Assembly (NCBI RefSeq): GCF_002251775.1
Contig: NZ_NOXX01000201.1
Coordinates: forward strand, 431-57,823
Reading direction: 5' to 3'
Source: Flavobacterium aurantiibacter
GTDB lineage: Bacteria > Bacteroidota > Bacteroidia > Flavobacteriales > Flavobacteriaceae
DNA: 57,393 nucleotides
Part shown: positions 51,249 through 57,393 of the stretch, in pieces
Position numbering within the stretch: the first letter of the stretch is position 1
How the letters are laid out: every line of letters starts with the position of its first letter
Made by a program: the position numbers and the translations under genes
The notes under the pieces: generated by a model
Told to the model about the DNA's origin: nothing
The model's database searches: none
What the model saw: only the letters and a program-made list of their open reading frames with translations

Positions 51249-53284
51249 TTGAAGTACATAGTCATGCGTTTTCTCTGTCTCACGTTAATTGCGCTAGCAC
51301 AAATATGCTTTTCCCAAGAAATTGAAAGCAGTACACCGTCTTTAAAGAAAATCGACAGTTTAAAAGCGGTGTTGCGACAAGCAAAGAATTCAAAAAACGA
51401 CCGGCTCGCGTATTATTTAGCCGAAGATTATCGCTTCATAAACGCCGATAGCGCAACACATTACGCACTTCTGGCAGAAAAATGGGCGGGAAAAAATCCA
51501 AAAAAGCGCAGTAAGATTTACCAACTATTGGCAAGTATTAAGCGTATTTCTGCCGATTATACTAGCTCAGAGAACTACTTCAAACGCGCCATCGAGCAGG
51601 CGAAAATAGCCAAAGATGTTCCTCAGGAAATTGCCGTACTAAACGATTACGGCATCATGCTCGAAAATCGGAGTCAGTACACCGAAGCACTCGATTTATA
51701 CCTAAAAGCCTTGCGACTCAGCGAAAAGCAAAACGATTTAATCGGAGCAGCAAATGCGCAACTTAACATCGGATTTGTGTATTTGAGTCAGGATGAAATC
51801 GACGAAGCGTACAATTGGTTTAAAAAGTCGCTCGCCAACAGCATAAAAGCCAAGTACAAAAAGGGCGAAGCTTGGAACTACAGCAATATTGCTATCGTGC
51901 TCGACCGAAAAGGACAGTACGAAGAATCGAGAAAATACTATTGGAAAGGAGCGGCCTTCATTGATAAAGAAAAGAACAAACGCGAGTATTCACGGATTTA
52001 CTTCAATGTGGCCAACACGTATAAATCCGAGCGTCGCCATAAAGAAGCCACCTTCTATTTTTTGAAATCGCTCGAATTAAAACGCTTGTTTAACGATCCG
52101 TTTGACTTAGCATCAACCTTAGCAAAGTTGAGCGTTTCATGCCGGCAAACCGGAGATTACACCAAAGCTATCGCCTACGCAGAAGAATCGCTTGTCATGG
52201 CACGAAAAGCTGAATCGGCCGATTTGGAAATCAGTTCGTTAATGGCACTTTCCGAAGCGTACGAAGCTGTGGGCGATTACAAAAAAGCACTCTCGTACGA
52301 AAAACAAGTTCCGGATTTAATGGACAATTTGTACAATGAGGAAAAGCTTGAAAAGCGCACCGAAATGATTGAAAAGTACGAGTTGGAAAAAAAGGCCCAA
52401 GAAAACAAATTACTGAAACAAAAAGCCGACTTAGCCGCGGCTACGCTTCACAAAAAAAATCTAACGATCGTAACGTTTTCCCTAGTTATTGCCCTAGTGC
52501 TGGTCGTCCTTTTGTCGGTGTATCTCCAATCGCGCAAGAAAGGGAAACTAAATGCCTTACTCGTACAACAGAAAACGGAGATCGAAACTAAAAATTCGTT
52601 GCTTGAAGAAGCTGTTTTCGAGAAAAATAATCTGATGAATATCGTTGCACACGATTTGCGAGCCCCTCTCGATAAGGTAAAAGGATTGAGCGATTTGCTG
52701 CGAGATGCTGACACCGATCTGGAAACTCAGCAACAGTGTTTGGATTTAATTACTGTTGTAACCGACCAAGGACGCCGTCTTATCGACGATCTGTTATGTC
52801 TGGTAAGGCCGAATCGACCGATTTCGTTGTGGAAAAAACTGAAGTTTCTGCTCGGCCATTTTTGGAAAATTTAGCCAAAACTTATCAAATGTCGGCGCAG
52901 GAAAAGGGAATCACATTGCTTTGCGAAGCGATTGAAACCACTTTTTATACGGATGCCGACAAGCTACAACGCATTTTAGACAATCTGATTTCCAATGCTT
53001 TAAAGTTCTCACCAAAGGAAAAGCGCGTCTGGATTTGCTTTTCAGAACGCGACGATGCACGGATTTTCTCGGTTCGCGATGAAGGACCGGGAATTAGTGA
53101 TACCGATCAAACGAAGTTATTTCGCAAATTTCAGAAACTAACTGCCCGCCCAACCAACGGCGAAGCGTCGACAGGTTTAGGTCTAGCGATCGTAAAACAA
53201 CTCGCAGAGCGCCTAAACGGCAGCATCGAAGTATCGAGCACCTTAGGCGAAGGAACCACTTTTTCTCTGGTTTTAAAGAAGTAG
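51249..53284 (+). pseudogene. TPR sensor histidine kinase split by a one-base frameshift
   Basis: Two frames form one protein. Part 1 (51249-52874) has a signal peptide, about six TPR repeats (~70-360), a coiled coil, one membrane helix (about residues 400-420) and the dimerisation box with His468 in IVAHDLRAPLDKVKGL. It then runs into a wrong-frame tail after LIDDLLCL. Part 2, in the +1 frame to 53284, resumes with GKAESTDF and carries the ATPase domain (LDNLISNALKFSP, DEGPGISD, STGLGLAIVKQL). One missing base near 52800-52804 explains the break. Either a recent pseudogene or a sequencing/assembly error; no response regulator is adjacent. Confidence 0.85.
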
Positions 53285-54026
53285 CGATTTTTTTGTGAAG
53301 TTCTTGCGGTAATTTAGTACTGCTGTGTATCTAGCCGATAAATCACAGTATTCATCAAAAAAGCTAGCTATTTAAGAATTCACGAAATCTAGCTTTTTGC
53401 TTCTCTGAATTTAATCTTGAAGATGCTGAAACGTAAAAGCTAACTTTTTAAAGAATTGAAAGTGAAAATTCTGTAACGTATAAAAATATTATGCTACGCT
53501 GGTTGAATAAAAAAAGCAAAAAAAGGGAAGAAGCAAAAAATGTATTTGCATCCTAGTATAGTCTAAAAATTAGCACGATGTTACTCAAAGGTTTCCATAA
53601 TTTTCACAAATCCCGCCTTCTAGTACCTCAAGCTGCGAAGTTGCGTGGTTTTGGCGCGTAGAATGATACGTTAAGTGGCGATGGTCGCGATTCCGATTGC
53701 TATTAGAACAATCCCGATACGTTTCGGGACTAACTTCTAGATTCAACTAGAATCTGCCGCCTGCGACACGCTCAGGCAGCGTCAATACGTTGGATAAATA
53801 CGTATAATAGTGAACGTCATCCAAGTTTTAATACTTGAATCTTAATACTAAAAAAACTCGACAAGACTTGAAAATCGTCGTTCACTGTCTTCTAAAGTAA
53901 ATTATTTTAAGTAGCCATTTTCGTCTTTAAATAGTACCCATATACCTAGGAATATCAAAAAAGTACGTTTGGCAACCTCCTATGTAAATGAAATCTATCT
54001 TCATTATTTTCGTCGAACAAACGTCA
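53285..54026. other. Long intergenic region with repeats
   Basis: About 740 bases without a credible gene. It includes a degenerate palindrome CCCGATACGTTTCGGG near 53714 and, near 53755-53780, a REP-like segment (GACACGCTCAGGCAG) similar to the one at the start of the window. The rest is AT-rich with scattered stops. Confidence 0.5.
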
Positions 54027-54392
54027 TTAATTTAAGAGCAACAAACATAAAATTGTGACTATGGCCGGCAATGCCTGAACAAAAAAGATTTTTCTACTGG
54101 CACTGAATGCGCCATAAATACCGGCAACCGACACACAAATTAAGAAAAAGAGCGCTATGTTTTTCGACCAAACTGTATCCGAGATTAGTATCGACCACAG
54201 CAATCCGGCCGACAAAAATCCGTTGTACAAGCCCTGATTTGCTGCTAAAGCTTTAGTAGGTTTAAATAAATCTCTGGGCAAAGATTTAAACGTTCGTTTA
54301 CCGATGGTTTCCCATGCAAACATCTCAAAATAAAGGATATACAAATGTTCCAGAGCAATTATTCCGATTAAGATTTTTGTAATTATGTTCAT
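54027..54392 (-). CDS. DUF1304 membrane protein
   Basis: A 121-residue protein with four hydrophobic helices. The N-terminus ITKILIGIIALEHLYILYFEMFAW and the ANQGLYNGFLSAGLLWS stretch are typical of DUF1304, a small integral membrane family of unknown function. Single gene, first of several minus-strand accessory genes. ATG at 54392. Confidence 0.82.
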   Translation of the reverse strand: MNIITKILIGIIALEHLYILYFEMFAWETIGKRTFKSLPRDLFKPTKALAANQGLYNGFLSAGLLWSILISDTVWSKNIALFFLICVSVAGIYGAFSASRKIFFVQALPAIVTILCLLLLN

Positions 54393-54797
54393 TTTTCAAT
54401 CATTATTGGGTTCTCATTAAACTAACGCACAGCTGATCGAGTTATCTAATTAGCTAAAAAAGCTCTGCGTGAATGTAGTCAAATATCTGTATTTAATTCC
54501 AAAACAATTAATTACTTCGCGCATCTAGAAACTAAGATAAGTTTTTTTATTTGGGCGTTCCGGCGCCTCAGTACCCAAGAAACAAATCAGGCGCCGTCGG
54601 GTTTTACGCTGCCCCCGATAGCTATCGGGGCATTTTCTGTCCGCGATGCGGATCAAAAAATAAGATTTCCGCTGCAACCCCTAACGCGGGGAAAGTGCAC
54701 AGAAAATAAGTGGAAAAATTACTGTTTGTAGTTTTTCGGATTTTTCAGGAAAAGGGAGATTGTGTAACGGTTACCGTTGTTAGCAAGCGTAATAAAT
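54393..54797. other. Intergenic region with repeat copy 4 and cassette box A
   Basis: Noncoding. It holds intergenic repeat copy 4 (about 54549-54705), the palindrome CCCCGATAGCTATCGGGG (54613-54630) and the cassette-end box at 54758-54800. Confidence 0.55.
54549..54705 (+). repeat. Intergenic repeat, copy 4
   Basis: Begins TTTGGGCGTTCCGGCG, passes GCCGTCGGGTTTTACGCTGC and a palindrome, and ends GATTTCCGCTGCAACCCC, TAACGCGGGG. Same block order as copies 1-3. Confidence 0.55.
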
Positions 54798-54800
54798 TTA
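54758..54800 (-). repeat. Cassette-end repeat box A
   Basis: On the minus strand it starts with the stop codon of the toxin gene (TAAATTTA), passes a short variable part and then has TAACCGTTACACAAT followed by CTCCCTTT. Boxes B and C share TAACCGTTNCACAAYT and the CCTTT end. Confidence 0.55.
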
Positions 54801-55055
54801 GTCGTAGTGATGTCTACACTTTACTATTTGAATCTCATCATCTTGAAATCTGTATATAAGTGTGTGTTCGTCGTCAATTCTTCGTGACCAAAAACCAGCA
54901 TATTTGTGTTTTAATGGTTCAGGTTTTCCAATTCCTTCAAAAGGTGTTCTAGAAATATCTTTGAGCAGTTCGTTGATTTTCTTAACTTTTTTCTTGTCTA
55001 TTTTTTGCCAGTACAGATAATCTTCCCAAGATTCATCTACAAAAACAAATTTCAT
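54798..55055 (-). CDS. yoeB: YoeB-family mRNA interferase toxin
   Basis: 85 residues from the ATG at 55055 (MKFVFVDESWEDYLYW), which aligns with the start of known YoeB; a TTG four codons upstream is ignored. The YoeB signature is strong: GIGKPEPLKHKYAGFWSRRIDDEHTLIYRF and the C-terminal CRHHYD with the catalytic histidine and tyrosine. YoeB cuts mRNA at the ribosome when freed from YefM. It starts one base after the antitoxin stop. The stop codon is the first base triplet of repeat box A. Confidence 0.92.
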   Translation of the reverse strand: MKFVFVDESWEDYLYWQKIDKKKVKKINELLKDISRTPFEGIGKPEPLKHKYAGFWSRRIDDEHTLIYRFQDDEIQIVKCRHHYD

Positions 55056-55056
55056 A

Positions 55057-55311
55057 TTATTCTTCAATTAAATCTTTAGAAAAAGAATCTCCTTTTCTCA
55101 GTTTTTCAATTGCTGAATCAAGACGCTTTTCATTAGTTCGAGAAGATAATTCATAGTTTGTAGCCATAAAAGAATTATATTCTTCAAGTGACATAATAAC
55201 AACACCAGAATCTTTTCCACGATTAATTACAAGAGTTTCGAAGTTCTTAACTACTTTATCAAAATATGATTTGATATCTTTTCTAAAATCTGAAATATTT
55301 GCAACCAACAT
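55057..55311 (-). CDS. yefM: YefM-family antitoxin
   Basis: 84 residues from the ATG at 55311 (MLVANISDFRKDIKSYFDKV). The longer frame would start inside the operator and is rejected. The N-terminal Phd/YefM fold (VINRGKDSGVVIMSLEEYNSF) binds DNA and the acidic C-terminus (SFSKDLIEE) should block YoeB. It directly precedes the toxin gene and lies 11 bases from a twin TGTACA operator, so the pair should be autorepressed. Confidence 0.9.
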   Translation of the reverse strand: MLVANISDFRKDIKSYFDKVVKNFETLVINRGKDSGVVIMSLEEYNSFMATNYELSSRTNEKRLDSAIEKLRKGDSFSKDLIEE

Positions 55312-55322
55312 TGCGTGAAATT

Positions 55323-55342
55323 TTGTACAAAAATATGTACAA
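55323..55342. promoter_or_regulatory. YefM-YoeB operator with twin TGTACA motifs
   Basis: Two TGTACA palindromes at 55324-55329 and 55336-55341, centre to centre 12 bp, themselves within an inverted repeat. The E. coli yefM-yoeB operator uses the same hexamer with the same spacing, as I recall it. Confidence 0.8.
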
Positions 55343-55359
55343 TATTTCTTGTTTAACAA

Positions 55360-55845
55360 ATTTGTTTGTTAAATAATGCTTACTGACGTTTTCCGATTTG
55401 CGAAGGCCGGGATTTTCAGCATTAAACTTCATTAAATACACATGCTTAAATTTAGCACTTCACTGTCATAGATACACTTAAGCCGCCACTTTGCAATACA
55501 CTATGCCTGTTACACAACTCAAAAACACACATAAATCCATGCAACCGATAGCTATCGGTTTTACAGTAATCTTCAAATTTTAGAACATAAAAGGAAAAAA
55601 GAATTTTCATCCTCACTCGTTTACCTCGGTTAACTTGACTGACTTTTATAAACTGATAGCGAGTTTAACCTATTATCTCAAAAAATACCTGAACGTGATT
55701 GTTAAAAAACTATTGGCTCACTACGAGCTTCATACAACAACTGATAAATACGGCTAATGTGATGTCGTTTTAGCTGTGCAGCTCAACGATTTTGATTAGA
55801 AAGGTAGTTGTGAAACGGTTAGGTGTGTTGGAAGGCGTGCCTTAT
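55360..55845. other. Spacer between cassettes, includes long repeat copy B
   Basis: No gene seen. From about 55505 it is an imperfect direct repeat of 56732-57170. It contains the palindrome AACCGATAGCTATCGGTT at 55543-55560, which is absent from the other copy. Confidence 0.55.
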
Positions 55846-55860
55846 TTAGACACGCAGTTT
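55505..55860 (-). repeat. Long direct repeat with cassette box B
   Basis: Imperfect repeat of the region near 56732-57170. Shared landmarks: ACAACTCAAAAA, AAAGAATTTTCATCC, GTTTACCTCGG, ACTTGACTGACTTTT, AACTGATAGC, AAAACTATTGGCTCA-like, CGAGCTTCA, TTAGAAAGG, then TTGTG-AACGGTTA. On the minus strand it begins at the stop codon of the 56-residue gene (55846-55848, TAAATAAGG). Confidence 0.65.
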
Positions 55861-56016
55861 TGGCTTAGTAGTAGTTTGCGTAACGGCAGTTTTTCGCTTG
55901 CTGTTTTTTAATTTTAATTCACTCATTAATTTTCTAAAATCAGTGAGTTCTTCTTCTGTCCAAGGTTCAGACTTAGTTGAAAGATCAATTTCTTTTGGCT
56001 CTTTAATTAGTCCCAT
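55846..56016 (-). CDS. Small charged protein, 56 residues, partner of the GNAT-like gene
   Basis: A short frame from ATG at 56016 to TAA at 55846. It begins MGLIKEPKEIDLSTKSEPWTE: an acidic N-terminus with the KEP..(I/V)D pattern, then a helix, and a basic tail (KLKNSKRKTAVTQ). It starts 4 bases after the stop of the upstream 174-residue gene, so the two are co-transcribed. Similar small KEPK-type proteins accompany such genes in Bacteroidota and may act as antitoxins; this is from memory and uncertain. Confidence 0.6.
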   Translation of the reverse strand: MGLIKEPKEIDLSTKSEPWTEEELTDFRKLMSELKLKNSKRKTAVTQTTTKPKLRV

Positions 56017-56020
56017 GATT

Positions 56021-56545
56021 CTAGTTTTTAAAATATTGTGATATAAGTTTCAAAGCTGCGGTAGTTTCAATAAACATTCTTAGGCCGCGGAAATGTGTAG
56101 CATTTAAAGTCTGTTCATAATGCTTAATTAATGAGGTTTTAGCATCAAAAGCTAGAAAACCGTCATAACCTTTATCAACTGATACTTTACACGCAAATGC
56201 AATCAAATTTGCTGGTACTCCTAAGTAAATTTTGCCTTTCCCTTTGTTAAATTTTGAACTTTCAATCAAATGCATGAAAATATGATCCTGTTTATCTTCG
56301 ATACTCACCAAACCTTGAATTATTAGCGGATTGTTTTCTGTAGTTAACTTGTAAACTTCTTTAGTACTGTCATTAAGTTCTTTATGCCAATCGAATTGCC
56401 ATTCTGACTTTTTGACTTGCTTTTTATCCTCACTTTTTAATCTTTCAATTACGGTGTTGAAAACCTCACCAGTAGCAACGTTTTCAATTGAATTTGTTAG
56501 TTTATCAACTTCAAAAACCAGACCGATATGTTTGTGCTTTTTCAC
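56021..56545 (-). CDS. Unknown protein, possibly GNAT-fold, of a two-gene module
   Basis: A 174-residue protein. The C-terminal half (GKIYLGVPANLIAFACKVSVDKGYDGFLAFDA, then HYEQTLNATHFRG) follows the pattern of a GNAT acetyltransferase core: a beta strand, a helix with small residues for acetyl-CoA, then strand and Tyr-containing helix. The N-terminal half is charged. It precedes the 56-residue gene by 4 bases. A toxin-antitoxin-like or metabolic role are both possible; I cannot assign a family with certainty. Confidence 0.5.
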   Translation of the reverse strand: MKKHKHIGLVFEVDKLTNSIENVATGEVFNTVIERLKSEDKKQVKKSEWQFDWHKELNDSTKEVYKLTTENNPLIIQGLVSIEDKQDHIFMHLIESSKFNKGKGKIYLGVPANLIAFACKVSVDKGYDGFLAFDAKTSLIKHYEQTLNATHFRGLRMFIETTAALKLISQYFKN

Positions 56546-57167
56546 TCTGCAATTTATGAAAAATCCATAAACGGAACCATAGTTTTTGCTTTGGTTGAAA
56601 ATGGTATGCCTACTACCGTTCCAGAAATTAGTGTCAGTTGCGAGCTGCTGATCTGATTATTTTACACCAAGATACTAAATCTTCCAAAACGTGAACGTGA
56701 ATTTACCACAAAATTCGCAATCTTACCAAACGCCTGTGCTCGTTGCACAACTCAAAAATACACACAAATCCGTGCGCCTTTGCAGTTATTTTCGTATTTT
56801 CATCATACTAAGAAAAAGAATTTTCATCCGCACTTGTTTACCTCGGGAAACTTGACTGACTTTTTTTAAACTGATAGCAAGTTTAACCTATAATCTCAAA
56901 AAAAACCTGAACTTCATGGTCAAAAAACCATTGGCTCAAGTTGCTGTGGCATCTATAAAAACAGCGAAACAACGCGCTTCTTCGAAAACGGCAATTCACC
57001 AAATAAAAAGAGGCGTTTTAAGCCCTTTTAAAATATAAGAGTCGCACCACGAGCTTCACACAACAACTGCTAAAAACGGCTATTATGATGTTGTTTTTGC
57101 TGAACAAATCAATGTTTTTTGTTTAGAAAGGAAGTTGTGGAACGGTTACGGCTTTTATGTGCCGTAT
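56546..57167. other. Spacer between cassettes, includes long repeat copy C
   Basis: No credible gene. The first ~180 bases may contain decayed coding sequence but stops interrupt all frames. From about 56732 the sequence is the second copy of the long repeat. Confidence 0.5.
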
Positions 57168-57170
57168 TTA
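56732..57170 (-). repeat. Long direct repeat with cassette box C
   Basis: Second copy of the repeat at 55505-55860, with an extra ~90 bases near 56955-57040 (CAAGTTGCTGTGG to AAAATATAAGAG). It ends on the minus strand at the stop codon of the partial gene (57168-57170, TAAATACGG), exactly where box B starts. Confidence 0.65.
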
Positions 57171-57393
57171 TTTTTTTAATTCACTTTTTAATTTTTCAAC
57201 GTATGGTCCAAAACGTTTGTCTTTATCAATTTCTGTTTTTGCTATCCATTCGTTGAATTTCTCAATATTTTTTTGGCGAAAATATTCACCTAAAATATTA
57301 TAAGCATTTTCAGCATTATAAGTTTTATCCTCAACAACTTTTAAAATTTTTTCTTTAGTACACGACAAAAAACATAATTGATTAAAAATCAAT
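57168..57393 (-). CDS. Partial gene at window edge, function unknown
   Basis: About 75 C-terminal codons of a gene whose start lies beyond the window; no ATG occurs in frame. The visible part is charged and helical (ENAYNILGEYFRQKNIEKFNEWIAKTE, FGPYVEKLKSELKK), possibly a TPR-like helical pair. The stop codon forms the first bases of repeat box C, as for the other two modules. Confidence 0.5.
   Translation of the reverse strand, partial: LIFNQLCFLSCTKEKILKVVEDKTYNAENAYNILGEYFRQKNIEKFNEWIAKTEIDKDKRFGPYVEKLKSELKK

Noticed and set aside
54758-57170. Classical integron attC sites or a CRISPR array
   Set aside because: The boxes lack the standard attC core spacing as I know it and no integrase is in view; repeats are too few, long and unequal for CRISPR.

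Overview
The window looks like chromosomal DNA of a Bacteroidota bacterium, most likely order Flavobacteriales. Evidence: AT-rich DNA with short spacers; Bacteroidota-type promoter boxes (TTTG ... TAnnTTTG) before several genes instead of clear Shine-Dalgarno sites; a secreted metalloprotease with a type IX secretion C-terminal sorting domain; and intergenic repeats of a kind I associate with Flavobacterium-type genomes. I saw no rRNA, tRNA, CRISPR array or IS transposase.

Layout. 0.5-4.1 kb: menC, an NTF2-like gene, and a PiT phosphate transporter with its DUF47 partner. 4.3-9.5 kb: acyl-CoA carboxylase carboxyltransferase, an S41 lipoprotein peptidase overlapping an M1 aminopeptidase, and a small conserved protein. 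9.7-15.2 kb: a six-gene operon (alpha/beta hydrolase, ATP-grasp, GCS2-type carboxylate-amine ligase, class I glutamine amidotransferase, second probably permuted ATP-grasp, GNAT) that looks like an uncharacterised amide- or peptide-bond-forming pathway. 15.2-17.4 kb: prfB with programmed +1 frameshift, and threonine aldolase. 17.4-20.3 kb: an accessory island (wHTH/nucleotidyltransferase pair with palindromic operators, orphan EndoU nuclease) bracketed by inverted copies of an intergenic repeat. 20.3-34.7 kb: hutI, corA, fumC, a small membrane protein, secreted reprolysin-like protease, MscS channel, DUF3817, nhaA, DUF6155, a DEAD/DEAH helicase, and a DUF294/DnaQ-like pair.

34.6-40.0 kb: a tightly overlapping seven-gene operon on the minus strand encodes flavoprotein, methyltransferase, type III polyketide synthase, FabZ-like dehydratase, ketosynthase, acyl carrier protein and phosphopantetheinyl transferase, predicted to make a methylated, oxidised phenolic lipid or quinone. 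acs lies just beyond it. 42.1-50.9 kb: an aromatic catabolic cluster in two blocks, comprising flavin reductase-like protein, FAD-monooxygenase/OYE fusion, aryl-CoA ligase, thioesterase and nitrilase-superfamily enzyme, then gentisate-dioxygenase-like cupin, FAH-family hydrolase and maleate isomerase. Together these convert an ortho-substituted benzoate (salicylate or, I suspect, anthranilate) through CoA-thioester hydroxylation and ring cleavage to pyruvate and fumarate.

51.0-57.4 kb: a tiny acidic ORF, a TPR sensor histidine kinase broken by a one-base frameshift, DUF1304, and then a minus-strand series of small accessory modules (YefM-YoeB toxin-antitoxin with TGTACA operator; a GNAT-like/small-protein pair; a partial gene at the edge). 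Each module ends at a shared repeat box whose start supplies or abuts the stop codon, giving the look of a cassette array.
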